Part shown: piece by piece, positions 26,363-35,440 of the stretch | How positions within the stretch are numbered: the first letter of the stretch is position 1 | Layout: each line of letters begins with the position of its first letter | DNA from: Arthrobacter sp. E3 | GTDB taxonomy: Bacteria; Actinomycetota; Actinomycetes; Actinomycetales; Micrococcaceae | Direction: 5' to 3' | NCBI RefSeq assembly: GCF_017353415.1 | Contig: NZ_JAFMPX010000008.1 | Span: 62,001 to 126,000 of the forward strand | Length of the DNA stretch: 64,000 bases | Translations under genes and position numbers: made by a program | The notes under the pieces: generated by a model | The model's input: only the letters and a program-made list of their open reading frames with translations | Told to the model about the DNA's origin: nothing | Databases searched by the model: none

Positions 26363-26742
26363 ACTCAATGGATGTACTCTTGCGACGCTGGCACCTTGAC
26401 ACGGCGTCAACCGTGCCGCCGTTCGAGCAGATCCGTCTGCGCATCCTCGATCTGGCATCTTCCGGTGGCCTGGCCGTGGGGAGCCGGCTGCCGTCGGTGC
26501 GGGCGCTCGCGGCCGAACTTAGCGTCGCAGCTAACACCGTGGCCCGGGCCTACCGGGAGCTGGAACAGGCAGGCATCGTGGTGACCGCCGGGCGTAGCGG
26601 CACGGCCATCGCCTCCGGCGGGGACAAGATGGCCGCCCAGGTGGCGGCTGCTGCGGACGTGTTCGCCGCCGTCGTGCGTGAAATGGGCGTGCCGCAGGCG
26701 CAGGCGCTGCGCATTGTCACTGCAGCACTTGAGCACCGCTAG
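26359..26742 (+). CDS. GntR-family regulator, YtrA subfamily
   Basis: The 127-residue product has an N-terminal GntR winged helix (VPPFEQIRLRILDLASSGGLAVGSRLPSVRALA..., helix-turn-helix about 40-70) and only a short two-helix C-terminal part, which defines the YtrA subfamily. Such regulators usually repress an ABC transporter operon in which they are encoded. It is the last gene of a three-gene operon with ATGA overlaps throughout, so it likely autoregulates the exporter. A short inverted repeat GCGAA-N7-TTCGC at 22632-22648, before the operon start, is a possible operator. Confidence 0.9.
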   Translation: MNSMDVLLRRWHLDTASTVPPFEQIRLRILDLASSGGLAVGSRLPSVRALAAELSVAANTVARAYRELEQAGIVVTAGRSGTAIASGGDKMAAQVAAAADVFAAVVREMGVPQAQALRIVTAALEHR

Positions 26743-26745
26743 AAT

Positions 26746-26773
26746 TTGAACAACACTTCGAACGAACTTTCGA
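26746..26773. promoter_or_regulatory. Two overlapping SOS (LexA) boxes upstream of uvrA
   Basis: TCGAACGAACTTTCGA (26758-26773) matches the actinobacterial LexA consensus TCGAAC-N4-GTTCGA at 11 of 12 positions. TTGAACAACACTTCGA (26746-26761) matches at 10 of 12, and the two share TCGA. A TAGACT hexamer at 26775-26780 may be the -10 element, which would place the boxes over the promoter. Confidence 0.75.
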
Positions 26774-26855
26774 TTAGACTAAATCATGAATGCAATGCGC
26801 GGCGGATCGCCGGCCGTTACGCGGCTCTGCCGTGGACAGTGATGTGAAGGAAATA

Positions 26856-29744
26856 ATGGCCCAGTCTTCAACCCCTGCAAGTGTGCAAAAGCGCCCCGAC
26901 CTGTCGCGTCTGGTGGTCAAGGGGGCTCGTGAACACAACTTGCGCAACGTCGATCTCGACCTGCCGCGTGACGCCATGATCGTGTTCACCGGGCTTTCCG
27001 GTTCCGGAAAGTCCTCGCTGGCTTTCGACACGATCTTTGCCGAGGGTCAGCGCCGCTATGTGGAATCCCTCTCCGCCTATGCGCGCCAATTCTTGGGCCA
27101 GGTGGACAAACCCGATGTGGACTTCATCGAGGGGCTTTCCCCGGCTGTCTCGATCGACCAGAAGTCGACGAGCAAGAACCCTCGTTCAACCGTGGGCACC
27201 ATCACTGAAATTTATGACTACATGCGCCTGCTCTGGGCCAGGGTGGGCACACCGCACTGCCCCGTGTGCGGGGAGCCAATCGCGAAGCAGACACCTCAGC
27301 AAATCGTGGACCAGCTGTTGGAGATGTCTGACGGCACGCGGTTTCAGATTCTGGCGCCCGTGGTGAGGGACCGCAAGGGAGAGTTTGTCGAGCTGTTCAA
27401 GGAGCTCACCGCCAAGGGCTATTCGCGTGCCCGGGTGGACGGCGAGCAGATCCAGCTCTCGGACCCGCCCAAGCTGAAGAAGACATTCAAGCACACCATC
27501 GAGGTGGTGGTTGACCGCCTGGTGGTGAAGGACGGCATTCAGCAGCGCCTGACGGACTCCGTGGAGACTGCCTTGGGCCTGGCGGACGGCCGCGTCCTGG
27601 CTGACTTGGTGGACTTGGAGGAAGCGGACCCTGCACGTTTGCGGTCGTTCTCCGAAAATTTGGCCTGTCCCAATGAGCACCCGCTGGCCATCGATGAGAT
27701 TGAGCCGCGTTCGTTTTCGTTCAACAACCCCTTTGGCGCCTGTACTGCGTGCAGCGGCATCGGCACGAAACTCGAAGTCGACGAGGAGCTTGTGGTCCCC
27801 AACCCGTTCTTGTCGCTACGCGAAGGAGCCATTGCCCCGTGGTCGTTGGGCACTGCCACCACCGAGTACTGGAACAGGCTGCTGGACGGACTGGCGGCGG
27901 ACCTCGGCTTTGCGCTGGAGACGCCGTGGAACAAGCTGGACTCCGACGCACGCACCGCCATCCTGTACGGCAAGGATCACAAAGTGGTGGTGCAGTACAA
28001 GAACCGGTTTGGCCGCGAACGCAAGTACAGCACCGGTTTTGAAGGTGCCGTGCAGTACATCCAGCGCAAGCACACCGAAACTGAGTCGGACTCCGCCCGT
28101 GACCGCTACGAAGAGTACATGCGCCAGATTCCGTGCCCGTCCTGCGGCGGCGCACGCTTGAATCCTGCCTCGCTGTCGGTGCTGATCAACGGCAAGTCGA
28201 TTGCCGAAGTATGCGCGCTGTCCATGCGCGACTGCTTTGCGTTCCTGTCCAACCTGGTATTGACCGGCCGTGAAGCCCAGATTGCCAGCCAGGTGTTGAA
28301 GGAAATCCAAGCCCGGCTGAAGTTCCTGCTGGACGTCGGCCTGGAATACCTCAACCTGGAACGCGCCTCCGCCACTCTCTCCGGCGGTGAAGCCCAGCGC
28401 ATCCGCCTGGCCACACAGATTGGCTCCGGCCTGGTCGGCGTCCTTTACGTGCTGGACGAGCCTTCCATCGGCCTGCACCAACGCGACAACCGCAGGCTCA
28501 TTGAAACGTTGACTCGCCTGCGCGATCTGGGCAACACGCTCATTGTCGTCGAGCATGACGAGGACACCATCAAGGAGGCCGACTGGATCGTGGACATCGG
28601 CCCCGGTGCCGGCGAGCACGGCGGGGAAGTGGTGCACTCCGGCTCCTTGGAGGGACTGCTGGCCAACACCCGCTCCCTGACAGGCGACTATCTATCAGGC
28701 CGCAGAAGCATTCCACTGCCAGCCAAGCGGCGCAAGTATGACAAAAAACGTGAACTCGTCGTGGTGGGCGCAAAGGAAAACAACCTGCTCAACCTTGACG
28801 TGAAGTTCCCGCTCGGTGTGTTCACTGCGGTCACGGGTGTCAGCGGCTCCGGCAAGTCAACACTCGTCAACGAGATCCTGTACAAGGTCCTGGCCAACAA
28901 GCTCAACGGCGCCAAGCAGGTAGCCGGTCGGCACTTGCGCATTGACGGGCTGGAACACCTCGACAAGGTGGTCCACGTGGACCAAAGCCCCATTGGCCGC
29001 ACCCCGCGTTCCAACCCGGCCACGTACACGGGCGTTTTCGACAACATCCGCAAGCTCTTTGCGGAGACGAACGAGTCCAAGATGCGCGGCTACCAGCCGG
29101 GCCGCTTCTCCTTCAACGTCAAGGGCGGGCGCTGCGAAGCGTGCACGGGCGACGGCACGTTGAAGATTGAAATGAACTTCCTGCCCGACGTGTACGTTCC
29201 CTGCGAGGTGTGCCACGGCGCGCGCTACAACCGTGAAACCCTCGAGGTGCACTACAAGGGCAAGTCCATTGCGGACGTGCTGAACATGCCCATCGAAGAG
29301 GGTGCGGAGTTCTTCGCCGCGTTCACCCCGATCGCCAGGCACCTGCGCACGCTGGTCGACGTCGGCCTTGGCTACGTCCGGCTGGGGCAGGCCTCCACCA
29401 CGCTCTCCGGCGGCGAGGCGCAGCGCGTGAAGCTGGCCGCGGAACTGCAAAAACGCTCCAACGGACGCAGCATCTACGTCCTGGACGAGCCCACCACGGG
29501 CCTGCACTTTGAGGACATCCGCAAGCTGCTGCTTGTGCTGCAGGGGCTCGTGGACAAGGGCAACACCGTCATTGTCATTGAACACAACCTCGATGTGATC
29601 AAGAGCGCCGACTGGATTGTGGACCTCGGCCCCGATGGCGGCACTGGCGGCGGGCGCGTTGTGGCCACCGGCACGCCGGAGAAAGTGGCGAAAAGCACGG
29701 AAAGCTACACGGCGGAGTTCCTCCGCGAGGTTCTGGTGCCCTAG
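26856..29744 (+). CDS. uvrA: Excinuclease ABC subunit A
   Basis: The 962-residue product has two ABC ATPase halves. The first Walker A is GLSGSGKS near residue 46 and the second is GVSGSGKS near 660. Both signature motifs (LSGGEAQR) and the [12 protein letters not shown] and [13 protein letters not shown] Walker B regions are visible. The C-terminal zinc site is CEACTGDG...CEVCHG (intact). The first zinc site reads CPNEH...CTAC, lacking the second Cys of E. coli UvrA. UvrA finds bulky DNA lesions and loads UvrB. The ATG at 26856 was chosen for AAGGA four bases upstream and for homology; GTG 26832 and ATG 26790 are in-frame alternatives. Overlapping SOS boxes precede it. Confidence 0.96.
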   Translation: MAQSSTPASVQKRPDLSRLVVKGAREHNLRNVDLDLPRDAMIVFTGLSGSGKSSLAFDTIFAEGQRRYVESLSAYARQFLGQVDKPDVDFIEGLSPAVSIDQKSTSKNPRSTVGTITEIYDYMRLLWARVGTPHCPVCGEPIAKQTPQQIVDQLLEMSDGTRFQILAPVVRDRKGEFVELFKELTAKGYSRARVDGEQIQLSDPPKLKKTFKHTIEVVVDRLVVKDGIQQRLTDSVETALGLADGRVLADLVDLEEADPARLRSFSENLACPNEHPLAIDEIEPRSFSFNNPFGACTACSGIGTKLEVDEELVVPNPFLSLREGAIAPWSLGTATTEYWNRLLDGLAADLGFALETPWNKLDSDARTAILYGKDHKVVVQYKNRFGRERKYSTGFEGAVQYIQRKHTETESDSARDRYEEYMRQIPCPSCGGARLNPASLSVLINGKSIAEVCALSMRDCFAFLSNLVLTGREAQIASQVLKEIQARLKFLLDVGLEYLNLERASATLSGGEAQRIRLATQIGSGLVGVLYVLDEPSIGLHQRDNRRLIETLTRLRDLGNTLIVVEHDEDTIKEADWIVDIGPGAGEHGGEVVHSGSLEGLLANTRSLTGDYLSGRRSIPLPAKRRKYDKKRELVVVGAKENNLLNLDVKFPLGVFTAVTGVSGSGKSTLVNEILYKVLANKLNGAKQVAGRHLRIDGLEHLDKVVHVDQSPIGRTPRSNPATYTGVFDNIRKLFAETNESKMRGYQPGRFSFNVKGGRCEACTGDGTLKIEMNFLPDVYVPCEVCHGARYNRETLEVHYKGKSIADVLNMPIEEGAEFFAAFTPIARHLRTLVDVGLGYVRLGQASTTLSGGEAQRVKLAAELQKRSNGRSIYVLDEPTTGLHFEDIRKLLLVLQGLVDKGNTVIVIEHNLDVIKSADWIVDLGPDGGTGGGRVVATGTPEKVAKSTESYTAEFLREVLVP

Positions 29745-29761
29745 TCCTGCCGCTAAGACGT

Positions 29762-29820
29762 GCGAGATGCCACTTGTGGTGCCCAAGAACGTGTTTTGGG
29801 CACCACAAGTGGCATCTCGC
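29762..29820. repeat. Perfect 25-bp inverted repeat after uvrA
   Basis: The arms 29762-29786 and 29796-29820 are exact reverse complements separated by 9 bp. They begin GCGAGATGCCACTTG and end with the complement. The element lies 17 bp after the uvrA stop. It has no T-run, and the arms are far longer than those of other terminators here. The inner dodecamer ACCACAAGTGGC also occurs at the start of the pgk terminator (39651-39662). Confidence 0.9.
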
Positions 29821-29933
29821 GACAATCCGAGCCGACAGGGCGCAGCATTTAGGGGTTTCACGTCCGGCCAGTGTGCTGAAATATGTGCGCTGGGACATAG
29901 ATGAGGCATCCCGGCGTCCTGTCATGAGAAACT

Positions 29934-30767
29934 ATGGACGTGACTACGACCTCCCCAGCCATAAACAACACCGGCCGCCGCTCGGCCGTCATTTTTGATC
30001 TGGACGGCACTCTCGTGGACCCAGCAGGCGGCATTACCGGCGGGATCGAACATGCCCTCCGCGCCATGAACATACCAGTCCCCGACACAGAGGTGCTGAA
30101 CAGCCTGATCGGACCCAAATTGGCTGACACCCTAGTCCGCGTTGCCGGTGTGCCAGCAGGACAGGTGCAGGAAGTCATCGCCATCTACCGGCAGTGGTAC
30201 CGCGATCGTGGCATGGCAATGTCACTGGTATACCCGGGCCTCAGGGAACTGTTGGGTCAGCTGAAGAACGACGGCGTGGTGCTGGCTGTTGCCACGCAAA
30301 AGCCGGAGCCGCTCGCCAAAGTGCTTTTGGCCCACCACGGCCTGGCTGACTACTTTTTAGTTATTCGCGGCTCCCATTCCAACGAGTCGCTCATGCCGGG
30401 GGATGACGGCTACCGCCCCGGCAAGAACGAGATCATTGCCGCCGCGCTGCAGGACCTCGTTGCGCACCCGAATGGAGCGCAGGATGCCGTTATGGTGGGG
30501 GACAGGAGTCAGGATGTGCAGGGGGCGCGCAGCAACGGCCTCGACTGCATTGGCGTCGCCTGGGGGTTTGCCGGTGACGGTGAGTTGGCCGACGCGAATG
30601 TAAGCGTGGTTGTGCAGAATGCCGCCGAGCTGGCGTTGGCACTGGCAACACCTACCGCATCGCCCACTGCATCGCCCACCGCAATGCCCACGGTCACGCC
30701 GTCGGAGAAAACGCCGTCGAGCAACACGTCAGGGAAATCAGGAAAGGCCCCTCATGGAGCTGTATGA
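29934..30767 (+). CDS. HAD-superfamily hydrolase (phosphoglycolate phosphatase-like)
   Basis: Residues about 16-235 form a HAD hydrolase of the Gph/PGPase type: motif I VIFDLDGTLVD with D22 and D24, motif II around VLAVATQKPEP, motif III Lys in RPGKNEI, and motif IV MVGDRSQDVQGA. Enzymes of this type clear phosphoglycolate or similar small phosphates. The last 40 residues are a Ser/Thr/Pro-rich tail encoded by 12-bp tandem repeats, not part of the HAD fold. The 3' end overlaps the start of the acyltransferase gene by 14 bp. Confidence 0.88.
   Translation: MDVTTTSPAINNTGRRSAVIFDLDGTLVDPAGGITGGIEHALRAMNIPVPDTEVLNSLIGPKLADTLVRVAGVPAGQVQEVIAIYRQWYRDRGMAMSLVYPGLRELLGQLKNDGVVLAVATQKPEPLAKVLLAHHGLADYFLVIRGSHSNESLMPGDDGYRPGKNEIIAAALQDLVAHPNGAQDAVMVGDRSQDVQGARSNGLDCIGVAWGFAGDGELADANVSVVVQNAAELALALATPTASPTASPTAMPTVTPSEKTPSSNTSGKSGKAPHGAV
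30654..30701 (+). repeat. Degenerate 12-bp tandem repeats encoding a TASP tail
   Basis: Four consecutive 12-bp units starting at 30654, 30666, 30678 and 30690 encode TASP, TASP, TAMP and TVTP. Units one and two differ at one base, and later units diverge further. Confidence 0.8.
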
Positions 30768-31422
30768 CCTGACCCGCGTGTTGACGCGAGGCACCATTGC
30801 TGCCCTGTGTAGGCCCACTGTGGAGGGGCTGGAGAATGTGCCTGTGGACGGTCCCTTCATTGTGGCGCCCAACCACTTGTCCTTCTTTGACTCCGTCATT
30901 GTGCAGGCGCTGACCCCGCGCCCCGTGTCCTTCTTTGCCAAGGCTGAGTACTTCACCGGCACGGGGCTGAAGGGCAGGGCCATGAAGTCATTCTTCGAGT
31001 CGGTGCACTCCATTCCCGTGGAACGTGGTGAGCAGGCTGCCAGTGTGCAGGCACTGAAAACCCTGTTGGAGATTCTGGGCCGTGATGAAGGGGTGGGCAT
31101 CTATCCCGAAGGCACCAGATCGCGCGACGGCATCCTGTACCGGGGCCGCACGGGAGTGGGCTGGCTGGCATTGACCACCGGAGCGCCGGTAGTGCCCGTG
31201 GGTGTCATTGGCACGGAAAAGTTGCAGCCAGCCGGGAAAAAGACGTTCAGGCCGGCGAAGTTCACGCTGCGCTTTGGCAAGCCGCTCTCCTTTGATAAAA
31301 CTGGCCCAGACCATTCCCTGCCGGCACGCCGCCATGCCACAGACACCATCATGGACGCAATCGCGGAACTTTCCGGGCAGAAACGTAGCACGAAATACAA
31401 CCAGAGCCCCAGCATCGAGTAA
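30754..31422 (+). CDS. 1-acyl-sn-glycerol-3-phosphate acyltransferase (PlsC-like)
   Basis: The 222-residue product has the acyltransferase block I NHLSFFD with H41 and D46, block II FFAKAEYFTG, block III YPEGTRSRDG and block IV-like PVVPVGVIG. These enzymes acylate lysophosphatidate in phospholipid synthesis at the membrane. The ATG at 30754 has AGGAAAGG upstream, inside the tail of the HAD gene. uvrC starts 4 bp after the stop, so the three genes 29934-33430 form one transcription unit. Confidence 0.92.
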   Translation: MELYDLTRVLTRGTIAALCRPTVEGLENVPVDGPFIVAPNHLSFFDSVIVQALTPRPVSFFAKAEYFTGTGLKGRAMKSFFESVHSIPVERGEQAASVQALKTLLEILGRDEGVGIYPEGTRSRDGILYRGRTGVGWLALTTGAPVVPVGVIGTEKLQPAGKKTFRPAKFTLRFGKPLSFDKTGPDHSLPARRHATDTIMDAIAELSGQKRSTKYNQSPSIE

Positions 31423-31426
31423 CCCC

Positions 31427-33430
31427 ATGGCAAATCCAGAAAGCTACAGGCCCAAACCGGGCGAAATTCCCACAGATCCCGGCGTCTACCGTTTCCGGGA
31501 CGAGAACGGGCGCATCATCTACGTCGGCAAGGCTAAAAACCTCCGCTCGCGCCTGAACTCGTACTTTGCCAACCCCGCCACTTTGCTGCCCAAAACCCAT
31601 GCCATGGTCCACCACGCTGCCAGTGTGCAGTGGACCATCGTGGGCAGTGAACTTGAGGCGCTGCAACTCGAATACACGTGGATCAAGGAATTCACCCCCC
31701 GCTACAACCTGGCGTTCCGGGACGACAAAACGTACCCCTATCTGGCCGTTTCCATGGGGGAAAAGTTTCCGCGGGTCCAAGTCATGCGCGGGGAACGACG
31801 CAAGGGCACAAAATACTTTGGTCCCTATACGGCCGGGGCCATCCGCGAAACCATGGACACGCTACTGCGCGTGTTCCCCGTGCGCAGTTGCAGTCCGGGG
31901 GTGCTGCGCCGTGCCGAACGCAGCGGACGCCCCTGTCTGTTGGGCTACATCGACAAGTGCGCAGCCCCCTGCGTGGGACGCATCAGCATCGAGGACCACA
32001 AAGCACTGGCGCAGGACTTCTGCGACTTCATGAGCGGGGAAGCGAAACGCTTTATCGTGGACCTGGAAAAGCAAATGGCTGCCGCAGTGGCCGAACTTGA
32101 CTACGAGTTGGCAGCCCGGCTGCGCGATGACATCATCGCCCTGCGCAAGGTCTTTGAACGCAACGCCGTGGTGTTGTCCGAGGACACGAATGTGGATATC
32201 TTCGCCATCGAACAAGATGAACTCGAAGCCGCGGTCCAAGTTTTTTACGTGCGCGGCGGGCGCATCAAGGGCCAGCGCGGCTGGGTGGTGGAAAAGGTGG
32301 AGGACGCCACGCCCGCTGAACTGTGGGAGCGCCTCATGCAGCAGGTCTACGGCGAGGAGGCAGGGCAGCCCGAGGCCATACCGCGGCAAATCCTTGTGCC
32401 CGAACTTCCCTCCAACCATGAAGAACTGGCGGTGTGGCTGGGTGGGCTGCGCCACGGCAAGGTGTCCATCAAGGTGCCCCAACGCGGGGACAAGGCGGCG
32501 CTGATGGACACTGTCCAGGCTAATGCGCGCCAGGCCATGATTTTGCACAAATCACGACGCGCGGGCGACCTCACCATCCGTTCCCTGGCCCTGCAGGAGC
32601 TGCAGGAGGCCCTCGAACTGCCCATGCCACTGCTGCGCATCGAGTGTTATGACATCTCCCACGTGCAGGGCACCAACGTGGTGGCATCGATGGTGGTGGT
32701 GGAAGACGGACTGTCCAAGAAGAGCGAATACCGCAAGTTCGCCATCACCGGTGACGCTGCCATCGACGACACAGCCTCCATGCATGACGTGATCACCCGG
32801 CGCTTCAAGAACTACCTTGCGGAAAAAGCAGAACGCGCCCAACAGGTGTCCGTCAGCGGGGAAGTCGGTGCCGCTCAGCCGATGGGTGCGGACGAGCCCG
32901 GGATGCTGCCCAAATCCAAGTTTGCCTACCCGCCCAACCTGGTGGTGGTGGACGGCGGCGTGCCCCAGGTCAATGCTGCCGCCCGCGCCCTTGCCGAGCT
33001 GGGCATTGACGACGTCGCCGTGGTGGGCCTGGCCAAGCGGCTGGAAGAAGTGTGGGTGCCCGGCAGCGACTTCCCCGTGATCCTGCCACGGTCGTCGGAA
33101 GGGTTGTATCTGCTACAACGCATCCGTGACGAAGCACACCGCTTCGCCATCACGTTCCACCGCGCCAAACGTGGCAAGGCCATGACTGCCTCAATCCTTG
33201 ACACCGTTCCAGGGATGGGTGTGGCCAAGCAGAAGAACCTGCTGGCGCATTTTGGCTCGCTGAAGAAAATACGCTCGGCCAGTTTGGAAGAACTTGCGGA
33301 GGCGAAGGGCATTGGCCCTGTGCTGGCACAAGCGATTTTTGACACCGTCAACGCGGCAGGAGCAGGCGCCGGCACCGTCGAAGAAGCTGCTCCGGCAGTG
33401 AATATGACCACCGGCGAGATTCTTGACTAG
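31427..33430 (+). CDS. uvrC: Excinuclease ABC subunit C
   Basis: The 667-residue product has the N-terminal GIY-YIG nuclease (GVYRFRD...YVGKAKNLRSRLNSYF, about 15-50), a Cys-rich segment (CLLGYIDKCAAPCVGRI), the UVR motif that binds UvrB ([12 protein letters not shown], about 220), the RNase H-like nuclease (IECYDISHVQGTNVVASMVV, about 405 onward) and tandem helix-hairpin-helix motifs at the C-terminus. UvrC cuts DNA on both sides of the lesion. The start at 31427 lies 4 bp from the previous stop with no clear ribosome site, so coupling is likely. Confidence 0.97.
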   Translation: MANPESYRPKPGEIPTDPGVYRFRDENGRIIYVGKAKNLRSRLNSYFANPATLLPKTHAMVHHAASVQWTIVGSELEALQLEYTWIKEFTPRYNLAFRDDKTYPYLAVSMGEKFPRVQVMRGERRKGTKYFGPYTAGAIRETMDTLLRVFPVRSCSPGVLRRAERSGRPCLLGYIDKCAAPCVGRISIEDHKALAQDFCDFMSGEAKRFIVDLEKQMAAAVAELDYELAARLRDDIIALRKVFERNAVVLSEDTNVDIFAIEQDELEAAVQVFYVRGGRIKGQRGWVVEKVEDATPAELWERLMQQVYGEEAGQPEAIPRQILVPELPSNHEELAVWLGGLRHGKVSIKVPQRGDKAALMDTVQANARQAMILHKSRRAGDLTIRSLALQELQEALELPMPLLRIECYDISHVQGTNVVASMVVVEDGLSKKSEYRKFAITGDAAIDDTASMHDVITRRFKNYLAEKAERAQQVSVSGEVGAAQPMGADEPGMLPKSKFAYPPNLVVVDGGVPQVNAAARALAELGIDDVAVVGLAKRLEEVWVPGSDFPVILPRSSEGLYLLQRIRDEAHRFAITFHRAKRGKAMTASILDTVPGMGVAKQKNLLAHFGSLKKIRSASLEELAEAKGIGPVLAQAIFDTVNAAGAGAGTVEEAAPAVNMTTGEILD

Positions 33431-33496
33431 GCTTGCAGGGTGGCAGCGGCCAACAACGTCCGCCACGCACAGGCAACCAACCGACAGGGAAGAGCA

Positions 33497-34417
33497 ATGA
33501 CCGAACAGCAAGACCCAACCGTCGAAGACGTGGAACTGACACCCGTGAAGCCTGTTGAATCGGAACTGCTGGTGGTCACGGGCATGTCCGGGGCCGGACG
33601 CAGCACTGCTGCCAACGCCCTGGAGGACCACGGCTGGTACGTCATTGAGAACCTGCCCCCGCAGATGCTGGGCACCTTGTCCGAGCTCGTGGCACGGATG
33701 CCGGCAGCGCTGCCCAAGCTCGCCGTCGTCGTCGATGTTCGCGGCAAGGCGCTCTTTGCCGACATTCGGGAGTCCCTGAACGCGCTTTCCGCAGCCGGGG
33801 TGGGCTACCGGGTGCTGTTCCTGGATGCCAGCGACGACACCCTGGTCCGCCGCTTCGAACAAGGCCGCCGCCCGCACCCGCTCCAAAGGGACGGACGAAT
33901 CCTTGATGGCATTGCGGCCGAAAGGCTGCTGCTGGCGGAGATGAAGTCACAGGCGGAAATCGTGCTTGACACCTCCGTCATGAACGTCCACCAGCTCGGC
34001 ACGGCTGTCACGGAACTATTCTCCGAATCAGGGCCCGTGGTGTTGAGTCTGACGGTGATGAGCTTTGGCTTCAAGTACGGTCTGCCAGTGGATGCCAACT
34101 ATGTGGCGGACGTACGCTTCATCCCCAACCCGCACTGGATTCCCCAGCTGCGCCCGCTGACCGGCCAGGATGAGGCCGTCAGCAACTTTGTGCTCAAGGA
34201 CAATGGGGCTGCGGACTTCGTTGACCGCTATGTCCACGCCCTGGAACCGGTGCTTGAGGGCTACCGCCGCGAAAACAAGCACTACGCCACGATCGCCGTT
34301 GGTTGCACCGGTGGCAAGCATCGCTCGGTAGCAGTCGCCATTGAATTGGCAAAGCGCCTGAGCCAGCTGCCGCGTGTAACCACCAGCATCCGGCACCGCG
34401 ATCTGGGCAGGGAGTAA
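33497..34417 (+). CDS. rapZ: RapZ/YvcJ family nucleotide-binding protein
   Basis: The 306-residue product has the P-loop GMSGAGRS (29-36), the NLPPQML motif, [13 protein letters not shown], and the C-terminal [14 protein letters not shown] motif that defines RapZ. In E. coli it controls glucosamine-6-phosphate synthase through small RNAs; in Gram-positives (YvcJ) it is a GTPase/ATPase of less clear role. The conserved order rapZ-yvcK-whiA after uvrC is typical of Gram-positive bacteria. The ATG at 33497 follows AGGGAAGAG. The gene ends 2 bp before the GTG of yvcK. Confidence 0.95.
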   Translation: MTEQQDPTVEDVELTPVKPVESELLVVTGMSGAGRSTAANALEDHGWYVIENLPPQMLGTLSELVARMPAALPKLAVVVDVRGKALFADIRESLNALSAAGVGYRVLFLDASDDTLVRRFEQGRRPHPLQRDGRILDGIAAERLLLAEMKSQAEIVLDTSVMNVHQLGTAVTELFSESGPVVLSLTVMSFGFKYGLPVDANYVADVRFIPNPHWIPQLRPLTGQDEAVSNFVLKDNGAADFVDRYVHALEPVLEGYRRENKHYATIAVGCTGGKHRSVAVAIELAKRLSQLPRVTTSIRHRDLGRE

Positions 34418-34419
34418 GC

Positions 34420-35415
34420 GTGTACACGGGAATCCTGCCGATCATCCCGGCGGCGAGCAAACTGCCAAGCCCCGACGCCGGTGTGCGCGTTGCCGCGCTC
34501 GGAGGCGGGCACGGCCTGTCCGCATCCCTGTCTGCGCTGCGCCTGCTGACAGGGAACATCACCGCCGTTGTCACTGTCGCGGACGACGGCGGCTCCTCCG
34601 GACGCCTGCGCGAAGAGTTGGGTGTCCTTCCGCCGGGAGACCTGCGGATGGCCCTGGCCGCGCTGTGCGATGACACCGACTGGGGCCGCACGTGGCGTGA
34701 TGTCATGCAGCACCGCTTCAGCTCCAAGGAAGGCGTCAACGGGTCGCTGGACAACCACGCTCTCGGGAACCTACTCATCGTCACCCTGTGGGAGCTGCTG
34801 GGAGACACCGTGGCAGGCCTGCGCTGGGCTGGTGCCCTGTTGGGCGCACGCGGGGAGGTGCTCCCCATGGCCAGCGTCCCGTTGACCATTGAAGGGTACG
34901 TGCGGGGCAACGGGACACCAGGGCAGCTGATCAGCGGCCAGTCACTGCTGGCCAAAGCAGGCGAAGTGGAAAACGTGCAGCTCGTGCCGCAGGATGCCCC
35001 GGCTTGCACCGAAGCCGTCGCGGCCATTCGCAACGCCGACTGGGTGGTGCTGGGGCCAGGTTCCTGGTATACCTCGGTGCTGCCGCACCTGCTGCTGCCG
35101 ACAATGCGTGAGGCGTTGTGCAGCACCAGTGCCAAACGCCTGCTCACCATGAACCTGGACGTCAATGATGCCGAGGCGGTGGGCATGAACGCAGCCGACC
35201 ACTTGCATGTGATCTCCCGCTACGCACCCAACTTCAGTGTTGACGTTGTGCTGGCCGACCCGCATTCCGTGGGAGATCTGGCCGAGTTCAAGGAAGCAGC
35301 CGCCATGATCGGGGCAGAGGTTGTCTTTGCCCAAGTGGGAAGTTCCACCGGCACAGCCGTCCACGACCCGCTGCGCCTGGCAGCGGCATACCGCGATATT
35401 TTTGGGGAACACTAA
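34420..35415 (+). CDS. yvcK: Gluconeogenesis factor YvcK/CofD-like
   Basis: The 331-residue product has the CofD-like signature ALGGGHGLSASLSALR, VTVADDGGSSGRLR, PPGDLRMALAAL and NHALGNLLI. YvcK binds UDP-sugars and links carbon metabolism to cell-wall synthesis in Bacillus and mycobacteria (CuvA). The GTG start at 34420 has GGGAG a few bases upstream, inside the rapZ end. whiA follows after 25 bp, so it is part of the rapZ operon. Confidence 0.94.
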   Translation: MYTGILPIIPAASKLPSPDAGVRVAALGGGHGLSASLSALRLLTGNITAVVTVADDGGSSGRLREELGVLPPGDLRMALAALCDDTDWGRTWRDVMQHRFSSKEGVNGSLDNHALGNLLIVTLWELLGDTVAGLRWAGALLGARGEVLPMASVPLTIEGYVRGNGTPGQLISGQSLLAKAGEVENVQLVPQDAPACTEAVAAIRNADWVVLGPGSWYTSVLPHLLLPTMREALCSTSAKRLLTMNLDVNDAEAVGMNAADHLHVISRYAPNFSVDVVLADPHSVGDLAEFKEAAAMIGAEVVFAQVGSSTGTAVHDPLRLAAAYRDIFGEH

Positions 35416-35440
35416 TGCTTGTGAAAGTGAAGGCTGAACC

